Notes: generated by a model not told the origin, from the sequence alone. DNA of 64,000 nucleotides from Heliocidaris erythrogramma (GCA_025617745.1 CM046866.1:19165725-19229724); one strand, 5' to 3'; positions 45,431 to 57,757 are shown, counted from the stretch's first letter. Translations and numbers: made by a program.

Positions 45431-46052
45431 TTAGAGGATTAGTATAACCTCATAATCATGATAATATCCCTCTTTAATGACCTCCAAATTATACTGAACC
45501 ACCACGATTGTAAAGGAAAACATCTTTCTACGAAAAAAAATAAAAAATAAAAATCACCGTATATCTTAGGCCACGAGTCCGACACTGCCGGTCTCAAGGG
45601 ACTTCTGTAGACCGACAGCCTACTAGACTGTCAGTCCGCCAGACTGACAATGTCGGTCTCATGGCCACTTTTCAGAGGGTTCACTACACGGATTGACAAC
45701 CCACGAGTACGACATTTCGCTATCTTCCCTTGTGTATTTCTTTGTTTTGTCGGTCTCGTGTGCCGGCGGTCCCATAGGCCGTAAAAAATGTTCTTCTTTT
45801 CTATATTTTCCTATGTATTTCTTTATTTTGTCACTCTCGTGAGCTGTCTAGTGTACCTTTATCAATTGTCGGCTTCGTGGGCCTAATACTCGCATAAATA
45901 ACTTGTCCAATTATATTTCACTTCTAAACTAAAGTTATCATTGCGTAATGAGAGTTCGAGGTAAGAAAAATCGCATTTGATGAAGCCGACAACTTAGAGC
46001 TATTATAAACATTATTGCTATTGGTGAAATTTGTTCTCTCCGTGTAAATATA
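45431..46052. repeat. Region of repeated GTCGGTCTCGTG words in both orientations
   Basis: Between about 45570 and 45890, CACGAGTCCGACA-, GTCGGTCTCATG-, GTCGGTCTCGTG- and GTCGGCTTCGTGG-type words recur on both strands, with GACTGTCAGTCCGCCAGACTGACA-like inverted words. No coding sequence. Confidence 0.5.
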
Positions 46053-47036
46053 CGGGGTGTCTAAAAAAAATGCAATAAGATTTTGATTGATGATTATTAA
46101 AAAGTACTCACTCATTCTAATTGAAATTTCATAGGTAATGTTGTAGTAGCATCATTAGAATTTTATGTGAATTTCACAAAGCCAAAACTAGAAAGTTATG
46201 ATACTGGAAAGCGTATTGAATAGCATCGGTGCACAATAAAGCGTATACTGGTTCCTGAACATTTCACGGCAATTTCTCAAATAAATTTTATTTCTATATA
46301 GTCACAAAAGGGGTGTTAAGAATTAAGATCCAATGTCATTTACACATTATTATATTAAGGTAGTTTAGTCTCCCTAGTTTCTGTTTATAGAGGCATAATG
46401 GCCACATAAAACAAAATAGAAATATTGGGAGAAACCTACAGATGTAAAGCAAATATATTCATATATATTCTAAGAATGGATATCATAAAATCAATGTTTT
46501 GTGTTTCTTACGTAACTTGAAATAAATATTTTGAAGAGGTGAATAAATATTACATTTTGTCACTTTCATTTAAAAAAATTGTTTTGCTGTTTCATACAAT
46601 ACACTGCTCACGTCACAATGATTGCAATATGAATGAGTTGCAGAAATAAGTAAATCACCAGTTTCATCAAAAAAACCTTGGACTCTTTTCTTTTGATCTT
46701 TGTTCTTTACAAATGAAAATTATTCTAAAATGCGTCAGTGGTGATTTCAACAAGAAATTATGAGCTAGAATAACTCCAAAGGAAAGGTTTGTCGTGAAAT
46801 GCAGAATACAGGTATACGTTTGTTGTGCATTGATGCAATTCAATGCGCTCTCCTTGTAACATTTTAAAAATACTACGTTTTACAAAAGCGATCATAATTT
46901 TCTACTTGTGAAATTCACATGAAATCAAATGATGCTACTGCAATATTACCTACAAAATTTTATTTACGGTAGGTGAGTACTTTATAAGATATTGTCAATC
47001 AAAATTTCGTTGCATTTTTTTTGTTGAGACATCCCG
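46053..47036. mobile_element. Long-inverted-repeat element, ~984 bp, TA-flanked
   Basis: The left arm CGGGGTGTCTAAAAAAAATG and the right arm CATTTTTTTTGTTGAGACAT then CCCG are inverse. The similarity continues about 130 bp inward (TTTTGATTGA, AAAGTACTCAC, GTAGCATCATT, ATGTGAATTTCACAA). TA lies on both sides. This fits a non-autonomous mariner-like element. No transposase was seen between the arms. Confidence 0.8.
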
Positions 47037-48828
47037 TATATTGACCGATGGAAAAAATAATTATTACACATGTCAACAATGCCACTCTTATAGGTCAGCC
47101 TAGAGAGTTCCATTTTAGCAACTTTGTATTTTCTTTATTAATCACCATAGAAACGTGGCATTGAATAATATCAAGCCTTATGTCTGTATGTGTGAGAAAC
47201 AGCCCGACTTGAAGGTCAATATAACATGACGTCACAATGTAGCTAACTAAGTAATATCTGGGGGAAAATGAAAGAAATAAAAGGCCTATCCGATTGACGT
47301 ATTACGAAATTCCCTTCATGCAATTCAATATTGTTTCTAATTATATCCATGAGGCATAGATTTAGATATACATTATGGATGTTATTTTTCATTTATATTT
47401 CTTGGAGAACAATTGGCGTCCTATTTAACGGAAGCTTGGCGTATAAGTATTGGTATCTTCACAAATTAAAAATTGCATTAAAGAATGTAAACAGACTACA
47501 GGTAAGCATATAGAATTAAACACATATACTGCAAAGTATATAACACTTCGTTTTATTTCTTCATTAACAATATGTCTTCTTGTGCTCTGTGATAGATATG
47601 TACTGTATATACACAATAGTACCACTTTATTTATAATCTTACAAGTAAATAAAATCTGTCATTGAAAGAACAGCATTCTAAACTTAGTGCTTACCAGCAA
47701 GTTATTGCACCATGCATTGATAATCAAATTTATAATACCCAAGTTACACCAATGAAACCAACACCAGGGCCCCGTTTCATAAAACCTTTTATCAATAACA
47801 AGTAACAAACACTGTTACAAGCTACTGAAATCCGTTAATCTGATTGGCTGAGAGCGAACAAGAATATGTCGGTTTGGAATCGGTTTTGCGGTGTGACTGA
47901 GCTACATGTATCACTCGGATTAGTGAGAACTAAAAATTCAAGGAGAAAAACAAAATAAAAATAAATAGGACCATTTGATTCTTTCCAGCTTTCAAACAAT
48001 TACTAATGATTTTGTTGTTAGATGTGAAGGAGAAATACCAAATAAAAATAAATAGGACCATTTGATTCTTTCCAGCTTTCAAACAATTCATGATTTTTAA
48101 ATGTGGAGGTTACCCAATTCATGTTAGGAAAACGCAACTAAATTGCCTCTAGCTATTGACTCACAAGTCTCCTCTGAAACTACAGACTGTAAAACCTTTC
48201 TTATAACCTCATAGACAATCCATAATAAATAAAAATGGCATGTTATGAATCAAAATCTTCTTTCTATTCAGATGATGTGGTTTGGAGTTGCACAAGCACG
48301 GCAGAAATGATACAGAATGGAAAGAAACTTGACATATATACTTCTCTGAAATATATCATTTCAGCAGTTTATGATACTGTCTCTTAACGTTCATTTAAAA
48401 AAAAATCATATATAAATACATAATATATACAATGAAATAAATATGATTGTTGGTTTTTCTCATTAATGGAACGAGTCACACCAAACTTATAAATCGAGAA
48501 TGATTATTGAATAAAGGCTGATTTTTCATACCAAAACATCATATAGAGAATTGTTTAAAACTTATCAGATACATAAAAATAATGATAAATTCACACTCAA
48601 CATATTACAAGCTGAAGCAATTGAATACTTCCAGCAGCAGCTTAGATCTATTTTTCCTTTTAATATCGATGTGACATTTCAGACAACATAACTACAAGTC
48701 ACAAACCGAGAAATTTTTAAATCAATAGCGGAATGCTAGGGTGATGGCTACTAGACTCGTATCATGCACTGCAAATGGCATGTTCTAGCTGGCTCAACAA
48801 TAGATAATCACAAATCCTGAGTTCATAT
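47037..48828. other. Intergenic DNA with a tandem duplication of ~70 bp
   Basis: AAATAAAAATAAATAGGACC and the following CATTTGATTCTTTCCAGCTT occur twice, at about 47954-48000 and 48037-48087. A lone GGCCCCGTTTCATAAA end lies at about 47768. No gene recognised. Confidence 0.6.
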
Positions 48829-49030
48829 CAGTGGCGGATTTGAGGGGGGGGGGGGGGCACATCCGGCCCGTTCCCCCACCCCCTTTAGGAAAAAAGTATG
48901 CATTGTGCCCCCCCCCCTTTTGTGAGTGTGCCCCCTTTTTTTTTGCTTGTCAGAGAATTAGGGAGGGAAACTGGACCCCCATAACACCCCCACCCCTGGT
49001 GAACTCTCCCGTTTGTTGGAACTAAAACAT
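48829..49030. mobile_element. hAT-type MITE, right end lost
   Basis: Starts CAGTGGCGGATTTGAGG, then a G-run, C-runs, and GCTTGTCAGAGAATTAGGGA as in the other family members (21305-21554, 31949-32343). The CCTGGATCC right terminus is absent. Confidence 0.65.
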
Positions 49031-49069
49031 CATTACTTTGCAGTTTTCTTTTAAGCGCCTTTTCCCTCG

Positions 49070-49347
49070 GGGCAGTACTCAAAATATATTGTAGATAGCA
49101 TACTGAGGAAAAAAAGAAGACATTTCAGTCATTTTGTGTGTTGGAGCAAATGGGGAGTTGTCCGCCACTACATCACAGTGACATTACCATTCGGCCAATA
49201 TGAAATTCCCATATGTATAGTGATTACAACATTCCAAAATTCACAACTTTCTTATTCGTTGTACGGTTTCGTTCAAACTTTCTGTTTCTCTGATTTTTCC
49301 TCTTTCTTTCAGAACACCTAGCTATTAAGTTAAGGTTGGATTTTTCT
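49070..49347. mobile_element. TTAA-type MITE, partial copy 2 (mate at 21900-22488)
   Basis: Ends AAGGTTGGATTTTTCT before TTAA at 49348. It shares CAAATGGGGAGTTGTCC, CACAGTGACATTACC and the TTCGTTCAAACTTTCTG region with the reverse complement of the first half of 21900-22488. Confidence 0.7.
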
Positions 49348-49572
49348 TTAAAAACCTAACAAGGAATATGTAACCTTATGTGCAATTACTCTATAGATTA
49401 CCAAACATCTATGGCTTTAATCCTTTATATCTGGGTCATGATTTCAAACAGAAATCAATTCTTAATTTGGCAAATAACTGAGGTCATGGTTACGTCCTAA
49501 AGCAATATAACAAATTGGCAACTCTAATATAAATTGTGAGAACAAATAATACTGTTCTCTGTTGAGTTGTAT

Positions 49573-49993
49573 AAAGCCCACCGCATACTATACGATCGGT
49601 CTACGATCCAATTTTGGAAATATATCGTAATATCATTACATATCGGCAGTTTAACAAGTGAAAGCTACCTGATTCAGGTTCTGAACAATAATATGATTAC
49701 TGAACATCGGAATTTGGTGCGATGTCAGCCTTATATCCGGAATAAGGGCCAAATCAGTTTCAAATGGTAGACAATCGCAGGACTGCTCTGACGTCACTAC
49801 GATTCGGAGTCTCTTTGGCTTTTCTTCTGACTAGAAGGCTCGTAATAAGACCTAATTTCGATTTTATTATCTATTTAACTATTCAGAACCTCAATAAAAC
49901 ATATTTTATGTGTTTAACTGTTTACATCTAACGCCATAACATTTTCTTTCAAAATCGAATCGTAGACCGATCGTATAGTACGCGGTGGGCTTT
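49573..49993. mobile_element. MITE with GGGCTTT ends, copy 2 (mate at 15020-15350)
   Basis: Left AAAGCCCACCGCATACTATA, right TATAGTACGCGGTGGGCTTT, a near-exact inverse. The arms run about 42 bp, including CGATCGGTCTACGATCC. Confidence 0.9.
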
Positions 49994-50407
49994 AGCAGAC
50001 ATCAGGATATGAAATTAATTATCTATTAAATCAATATATCACATAAATATAATAAAAATGAATAAATCTTACATAAACATAAACCTTACAGATTGTGGTC
50101 GAAGTAGTTCAGGAGTTCTTAAGATCTGATAATTTTTGTATAATTATCATTTTGCAGATATCTAAATATATATATATATATAGTGAAGTCCACTTAGAAT
50201 TGAACAAATGAAAGTAACTAAATCAACATGTAATATAAAAAAAGAAGATTCATGAGTAAAACAAGCACTATCTGTAATCCTTAGGAATGAACCAGAATTT
50301 GAAATGAGGTGGGCGGAGGCACAAACCAACCATTGCCCATCATACTTACAGAGAACGGTTACAAATTCAATGGCCGCTGTAAAAAAAAATATGAAGGATT
50401 ACCTCAT
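49994..50407. other. Intergenic DNA, nothing recognised
   Basis: Short (AT)n at 50167-50182. No gene. Confidence 0.5.
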
Positions 50408-51016
50408 AATAATAATAATAATATGTCTTCTTTACCCAGGATAGCCTCATCAGTATTATATACTACTGTTCTCCCTGAGGGTCCTGCAATCATACTATTA
50501 CCCCGGCTTTAGCCGAGCTACCGTGGTGCTCAAGCATTCAACGAATTCCTTCCTACCGGGTACCCATTTACCTCACCTGGGTGGAGAGTGGCAAAATGTA
50601 CATTAATGTCTTCAACTTCAAAGTGGTTTAAGATTCTATTACAAAACTGTTTTATCCAGGTCCAAGGCCTAAAATTTTCCATGGAACAAATGTAAATAGG
50701 AAGGGAGGCTGTGTTTTAAGCACCGTTTTACTATGATCATTTTTGTTACACATACATGTATTTTCCATCATTAGCATATGTTTAGGGCCAATATAAATGA
50801 TTCCAAAGTAATGACCAGGTCATTAATGACACCAGCAGATGTACCTCCAAGAAACTAACATGCTGGTTTATTTTGTTTACGAGTACAGATTGTGAGAACA
50901 ATTATGCAATCAGCTGGGTTAACAGTATGATTGCAGGGCCATCAGGGAGAAAAGTATATAATACTGATGATGCTACCCCGGGTAAACAAGACATATTATT
51001 ATTATTATTATTATTA
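50408..51016. mobile_element. Foldback element with ~95-bp arms carrying a SINE-like tail
   Basis: Left arm 50408-50503 ((AAT)n, ATATGTCTTCTTTACCCAGG, CAGTATTATATACT, CCTGCAATCATACT) and right arm 50917-51016 are inverse at about 85-90%. Just inside the left arm, 50510-50600 holds, on minus, CACCCAGGTGAGGTAAATGG then GTACCCGGTAGGAA, the same tail vocabulary as the SINE at 58885-59075. Confidence 0.75.
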
Positions 51017-52736
51017 GGTTTATTAATGAGGAAATGAGGAAAGAAAAATCAAATTTCATTTACTATCTTTCTAGATGTAGTATGCATGTGTAGGAAAACA
51101 TTCTGGATCTCCAGCCCACTGAAGGAGATACAGCACCAACTCCTTAGGAGAAAAATAAAAGTCTGTTTGGTGGTAAACACATGATGCAAGATTAATTTAT
51201 CACCATAAAATATAGTAAACATGTTTTTCAATCTGTGACAGAGCAAAATGAGCATTCACTGAAAAACCCTTTAAAGGGATTCGCAAATACATATAGTACC
51301 ATATACAAAAACAAAAAAAAACAAAAAAAAATCAGCAAACATACATAACGACAAAGAACAAATCTTCTAAAATACAATAACATTCAACACATAGTTTTTT
51401 CTTAAATCTAAATGATAATTTGATTACTAACAACGGCAAATAAATGCTTCAAATCCTTTCCTTAATTTAGCATTAAAAACTAGAAATGTTCATTGCCGCG
51501 CAATGCGAATGTATCCCCGGCATTGGCAGTGACTTTTGCGTCATCCTTTCGTTCGAAGGAGGGACAAACTGAAACAACCTCCCCCCTCCCCTTCCTCAAA
51601 CAAAGGGATGACGTAGAGATTGCCACCAGTGGCCTGGACTATTGTCAACACAAGGGGCAGCATCACCAAAACAATGTGTGTAGATTAGAGTATAATGCAT
51701 CTCTATAGAAAATTTGAAAGAAATCTGTCCAGAAATATGACCTGCAGAGCACACACAAGACATCTATCAAAATATGACCTTTGACCCTATAAAAGACGGA
51801 ACACTGGGGGCAGCATCACCAAAATCTATACGTGGCGGCGGCGTAACGCTGCTGAATCCAAAGTATCCTCCGGTATTCTGCCAGGGGATACAATAAAACA
51901 CTCCCTGATGAACAGTCAAGATTTGAATATTATTACTATAATTCAAGCTATACTTGTGTTTAATTATTTACTTCTTGGCATTACTGCACATTGTTTTGCT
52001 TACACAAGTGATTCATACTCCTGGGTACAGGGAGGTCCCAAAATGAAATGCTGTACTGAAGCAAATAGACAATATGACAATAGAAATATTGATACAAAAA
52101 TAAAGATAACTCTGCTTTAGTACCATGTGCAACAGAGTAATACTCTATAATGAAAGAGACAAGATTTCATACAATTTAGTAGAGTACATTTTAAAAAAAT
52201 TAGTTAATTATATTGATGTTACTCCTGATGTCGTTCATGCCTCATCCTGTCATATCGTGCTCGCATATAACCACACCATAATCGCACACAAGTGCAACAT
52301 GGCAGTAGTTTTCCTTACAAGGTTAAAAAAAAATGTTTTTTAATTTTAAACTTAATGGCTTAAACAGCAAATACTTCAAATCTACCACACATGCAAGATT
52401 GAATTCTTGTTACCAGAGAGCCCAATTTGAAATGTATCCGATTTTGACAATTTAATATTGTAAACACTGTAACTGATAGTAACTCCCTGAAAATACACGT
52501 ACATGCATCTACCTATGATAAAATATGCCAAATTATATGATCAAATAAAGGAAGAAAACCTTTGGACAAAGTACTATTTAACTTAGTACTACATTACGAC
52601 TGCATATATGTGTATGTCATACCCTGCAACAAACTAAAACAATTTACAATACTCCAAAACAGACAAAAATAGACACCTGAATATCAAATTTAGGAACACA
52701 ACATGAAACTAGACATTTAATTCGTCACTGAGACGA
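51017..52736. other. Intergenic DNA, no gene recognised
   Basis: Scattered short ORFs without family motifs. GGGGCAGCATCACCAAAA occurs twice (about 51654 and 51807), a minor direct repeat. Confidence 0.5.
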
Positions 52737-52975
52737 ATTAGGTGATCTGTCTTTTGATCTTAATATTTTTGACGAAGACGAATGACAAAATGATAATGTG
52801 AAGGATGAGGTTGATATCACGATGAGATTAATTATAATGAATCTATTCACGATTTTTATGATTTCAGCCTTTTCCTAGCATTTTCAATTCGTAGGCTCTA
52901 CTACCTACCTTAGTGAAATAGCGTCCCCTTTGTTTCAATGGGGCATAAAGTGTGTGAAAATGAATTTTGGATGAT

Positions 52976-53385
52976 TGGTGGATATCATGACAGTGATGAT
53001 GATAATGATGATAATCATCATCATCATTATTATGAATATCATCATGACAGTAATGATAATGATGTTGATGATAATCATGATGATCATTATATCATCATGA
53101 CAGTGATGATGATAATGATGTTGATGATAATCATCATCATGAATATCATCATGACAGTGATGATAATAATGATGATAATCATCATCATCATCACTATGAA
53201 TATCATCATGACAGTAATGATAATGATGTTGATGATAATCATGATGATCATCATTATATTATCATGACAGTGATGATAATAATGATGTTGATGATAATCA
53301 TCATCATCATGAATATCATCACAGTGATGATGATAATGATGTTGATGATAATCATGATGATAATCATGATGACAATGACTGAAAT
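52976..53385. repeat. GATGATAATCATCATC minisatellite
   Basis: About six imperfect units of 55-65 bp. Each has CATGACAGTGATGAT, AATGATGTTGATGATAATCA and TGAATATCATC. Every unit is itself partly self-complementary (GATGAT/ATCATC). The Asp/His/Asn and Ile/Met ORF across it is low complexity. Confidence 0.85.
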
Positions 53386-53826
53386 GACATTGACCTTAGC
53401 CATGCCAAATATGAAAGAGAGATGACATTTCGTGAAGAAGATACAATCATTAGTTGATTTTTACAAAATGGCGCCTGGATGACGTCACAATAATCTGATG
53501 ACCTTGAAAAAGATGCGGGAACTTGACCTTATTAGGACTGATGACTGACAAAAATTTGCATTATTTTGAGAAATTGTGATATCAAATAGGACGATTTGAT
53601 ATTGCAGGATACTTGGGAGATAAACCCCATAGCTCTAATACACGACAGGGAATCAAAATTTCCATAGGGTTGTACACAAACTACTGCACATTACTTTCCA
53701 ATAGACATAACATGGAAAATAAGGCAGTTTATTACATGATTTGTGATTGTTTATGTTATAATAGTCGAAGAGGATGGTAAAATGACAAGCAAAAACAAGC
53801 AAAAAAAAAAAAAAAAAAAAATTATG

Positions 53827-53897
53827 GACCCACCGGGGATCGAACCTGGGTCACCTGCATGGGAGGCAAGTGCTTTGACCAATAGACCAAAACATTT
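53827..53897 (-). repeat. tRNA-Gly(CCC)-like pseudogene or SINE head
   Basis: The minus strand has a D-arm-like GGTCTATTGGTCAAAGCAC, anticodon stem-loop CTTGC-CTCCCAT-GCAGG (pairs, anticodon CCC), B box GGTTCGATCCC and a T-run after the 3' end. The acceptor stem does not pair (5' side TGTTTTG against TGGGTCC) and the T stem has a mismatch, so it is not an intact tRNA. Confidence 0.65.
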
Positions 53898-55082
53898 CCC
53901 ATAGAGATAACACGTAAACGAAAAACGGGATTCTCAAATCACATTTTGTAGTTTAAAATTGACAATGATCCCGATGTCAGATTAAAAAAACCGAACCCTC
54001 ATAGAAAGAGTATTTATCAGGCTACAACATATTAAAATCTGGAAGGAAATACACTAAAAATAAGTGAGATACTGCTCAGAGAACGATGTCATGTAGATTC
54101 ATGATTCAGAAAAAAAATCATCTTCCATAGACATAACACGCAAATAGGGGAAATTCTGACATGTCGTTTTTAATTGAAAATTTCACTGTGATGACGTCAT
54201 CAAAATGAAAAATGGTGGTGACTAATGTTGTAGAGAATTGTCTCAGCTATAACATATCAAAATTTGGAAGAAAATCGACCACCTATTACTGAATTATTAT
54301 CAAATGAATACAAAAATGATGACGTCATTTTTTCAAAATCATTTTTTTGAGTTCATATGCAAATATGATGACGTCAAAACATGAGATCGGCAAAAATTCT
54401 GCATGAATTCAAATCTACAACTCACAGGCTTTCAGAATATGTAAAGAAATTGGGGGGTTTCCACGCATTCTGACGAGCTATGGCGGATTTTAGATAGGCA
54501 TGTTTTTACCACTTTTTACATTAGAATGGCCATTGACGCGCGCACGAATTTGAAACTTTGACGCACGCGTGTGGCATTATGGAAGGTCAAAAATGACTGT
54601 AAATAGTTGGAAATTGTCAAGAACAGTGTCAGGAAGACAAACCATGCGAAAAAACAGCGTTTTTACGTTATGTACGCGCTGCGCGCGCGCATAACGCGCA
54701 CACGGACGCGCACGGACGGAAAATTTTTAAATGCTTAAAATGTCCTGACCCATACTCTAATTTGATTAAAAAGTGATTTTGAGCATTTTTAAATTTTGAC
54801 GTGCGCGTCATGATGCGTGCGCGGATTTTGATGACATTTTATGTTGACCCTTGACCTGAAGTTCATGTGTGTCAAATATGGTTCATTTTTGATGACTCGT
54901 TATGAAGATATGATTGATAATGTGATTTCACAAAATGGCGCCTGGATGACGTCATGATGACCTAATGACCTTGAAAAAGATTTTGGAGCTTGACCTTATA
55001 TGACCTGATGACTGATAGAAATGTGATGAAAATTGACTGAGAAGTTTTTGAGATTTCGTTGCAACAAGAAAGTGGTAGAAAA

Positions 55083-55120
<38 letters not shown>

Positions 55121-55180
55121 AAAGAAAGAAAATTCTGACGAATACAATAGGTGATCTGTCACTTTGACAGATCACCTAAT

Positions 55181-55573
55181 AATAGCAACAACAAATATGC
55201 TGCATTTCAATGAATATATAATAAGACTAATCTTACACAGATTGAAAATTAACAAATAAACTTCGCAAAAACTATGAATATCTTTATAATATTCTGTGCA
55301 CCATACAGCTGATTGGTAATTTCATAACAGCAAAGACAGAAAAGTGTATCTTCAAAAATGAAAACAATCTGATCACACACACATAACATTAAGACGGACA
55401 AAACAATAAAGTACATTATAAAATCAATCAGAATTCAAATTATATATACTGGCATATATGTCTCCCGGCGGAGACAGTTTTTGCAACCCCTGTAGTTATT
55501 TCCACACAAAGGAAGTCAGTAAGGAGGAACAATGAATTAAGCTATGCAAATTATTTCTCTCACTCACATTATC
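55181..55573. other. Intergenic DNA with a dispersed repeat
   Basis: GGAAGTCAGTAAGGAGGAAC and the following 23 bp (55513-55555) match 8432-8500. No gene recognised. Confidence 0.5.
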
Positions 55574-55879
55574 CAGTGCATATTAAAAAAAAAATTACAC
55601 TTTTGAAAAATCTGTCAAAGTTATATTCAAAATATTTAGAAGACTTTTTCATGTCGATAGATGCCCAATAGTCTCATCTATCAAGTGCCACTAACAAAAC
55701 CAATTTTTGTTCACGCTGGGTGAACACTGACTGTTGTAGTCCAGATTGTGAAAAATGACTTGTGCCAAATTGATTTACATGGTCAACTGAATGATTGATT
55801 GAAAGTTGATTAATGTGGCGTTTTTGATTGAATGACTGCTTTGGAAGTGCTTTGATGTGTTTGTGAATAATTTGTTAAC

Positions 55880-55918
<39 letters not shown>

Positions 55919-56582
55919 GAATGAATGGTTTGGAAGTGCTTTGATGTGTTTATGAATAATTTGTTAACATTGATTGATTGATTGATTGATTCTGACTGGT
56001 TGATTGACTAACTGGCTGAACGGTTGAATGACTGACTGATGCATTGATTGATTGATTGACTGACTGACTGACTGACCTATCGGTTGATGTACAGTATTGA
56101 TGGGATGTTGATCGATTAATTGATTTCTTGATTGATTGAATGATGTGAAGATGTATTAATCTGGTACTTTTCTTGACTGAATGACTGGCTTAAAGATCTT
56201 GAAGTAATTACGCGTTATTAATACTCACCCATGCATAAAGCAATAAAATCATTAAAATTATGATTATACAAAATTGACACAAAATTCCTAGACTATCATA
56301 ACATAATCATAAATTTATGCAAAAGAGCAATTTGTTTGAATGGAAGTACTTATTCAGAGCGCTTGTTTAATTTTCCCTCTTCTTTCAATTTGGCACAATT
56401 CATTTTTCACACTCTGGACGAAACGGTCAGTGCTCGCCCAAGCATGAACAGAAATTTGCTTTGTTAGTGGCACTTGATAGGAGAGACTATTGTGCATCTA
56501 TCAACATGAAAATATTACATTTTTTTAAAATGTAATTTTGACAGATTTTTCAAAAGTGTAACTTTTTTTTTGATACACACTG
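55574..56582. mobile_element. Foldback element, ~1.0 kb, with ~150-bp arms
   Basis: Ends CAGTGCATATTAAAA and TTTGATACACACTG are inverse. The arms stay similar for about 150 bp (AATCTGTCAAA, CATGTCGATAGATGCCCAAT, CTATCAAGTGCCACTAACAA). The middle is a (TTGA)n-rich block, 55880-56060. No coding sequence. Confidence 0.8.
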
Positions 56583-56697
56583 TGTGTGTATATATATATA
56601 TATTCCGTCATAATAGGGACCGGTGTATTAGGGAGACACAATGGACAAAGAAACAAGACAAAAACTGTCTCCCTAATGACATATATATGGGTATATA

Positions 56698-56909
56698 CAA
56701 CCATGGAAAAAATTATTAGACCAAGAATGGTTACTGAATGTGTTATATTTGTGGTAAGAAGGAAATAAAAAATCATAAAAGTAAGGTACAATTGCTGGAA
56801 TTTGTTATTCATTTAATGAAATACAGAGACAAATCATTTTCATTAGTTTAAATGCATGTTCTAGTACCTTTATTACAGAAGCTTGGTCTGATAATTTTTT
56901 CCAGGGCTG
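56698..56909. mobile_element. TA-flanked Tc1/mariner-like MITE, 212 bp
   Basis: Left CAACCATGGAAAAAATTATT then AGACCAAG; right CTTGGTCTGATAATTTTTTC then CAGGGCTG. These are inverted with few mismatches and TA stands on both sides. Ends of the form CAGCCCTGGAAAAAATTAT are familiar from Tc1-like elements in many animals. Just to its left, GTATTAGGGAGACA and TGTCTCCCTAATGA (about 56625-56680) form another small inverted pair. Confidence 0.8.
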
Positions 56910-57757
56910 TATATATCCTATCATAAACAATACATAGTATTGTTGCAGCATTATTCACAATCCTACAGTTAACTCATAATATAAAACACATGCGCAGTCA
57001 TGTCCTTACCCCCCGCCCCCCCCCCCCCCAATTAATGGTTTCGAAAAATGAATAAACATATAGCAGCAAATGTCATCATATTTCTAGTTTGGCCATATCA
57101 TACTCTTTAAAAGCAAACGTACTTGGTGATGTTCGTTATTCCACTTTGGGGGTTGACAGTCAAAGGAGAGCTTATAGAGTATTATAACGAATCTGAACAA
57201 TATCCTTACACTTCATTTAATCGCCCCTTCTCCCTGCTTGTAATATTATTAACATAACATACCCAAGGCCTATCAAGTATTACAAGTCATTAATTGCACA
57301 TTTGTGTGAGCGAAAAATAAAGTGAGTTTCTTTATAGCCTTTCCTGTGATATTTGCTGCAATTTTCTTTTCTGAACAGGATTTCAATCACTGTTCTGATT
57401 AGGGTCTTGTCAATTGTCCATGAAAGGTTCAATAGACCAATTCACATGTAACCTCCTACATGTTTAAATTACATGGTCACTAGAGACAATGTTTAAACTT
57501 GCCTAAGGATTGCCCAAGCTTTCCCAACACAGCAACAATTGATGAATACAATCTGCATTCTGAATGCAATAGTTTGTCACTAGGGTCTTGGGGTAGAAGT
57601 ATGAAAAGTAAGATACATGTACATAATGTAAATTGGTCTAATGGATTAGTGTGACCTTTGACCTTTCTGGCAGACAAAATACCACCTCTCACATCAGCTG
57701 GTGACATCTTTTAATACACAAAGTGTTTCGCTGTAGAGATGGTAACGCACAACAATA
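56910..57757 (-). other. Presumed SLC9A8 3' UTR and downstream DNA
   Basis: Directly downstream of the SLC9A8 stop on the minus strand. A poly-A site could not be fixed; one possible minus AATAAA is at about 56875-56870. C-run at about 57010-57029. No other gene recognised. Confidence 0.4.

Larger units (their letters stand above)
52737..55180. mobile_element. Composite element, ~2.4 kb, with inverted ATTAGGTGATCTGTC ends
   Basis: ATTAGGTGATCTGTC at 52737-52751 is mirrored by GACAGATCACCTAAT at 55166-55180. The right end also carries an inverted AGGTGATCTGTC (55149-55160), making a hairpin. Inside are a minisatellite (52976-53385), two direct repeats (about 53467-53540 and 54934-55005, both with AAAATGGCGCCTGGATGACG and TGATGACCTTGAAAAAGATN), a tRNA-like segment and GC/CpG-rich stretches (54530-54720). 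No transposase was seen. Superfamily unknown. Confidence 0.6.

Noticed and set aside
52938..53267. His/Asp and Ile/Met-rich 109-codon ORF
   Set aside because: It is a translation of the GATGATAATCATC minisatellite.
53827..53897. Possible functional tRNA-Gly(CCC) gene
   Set aside because: The anticodon arm pairs, but the 5' acceptor half does not match the 3' half and the T stem has a mismatch; more likely a tRNA relic.
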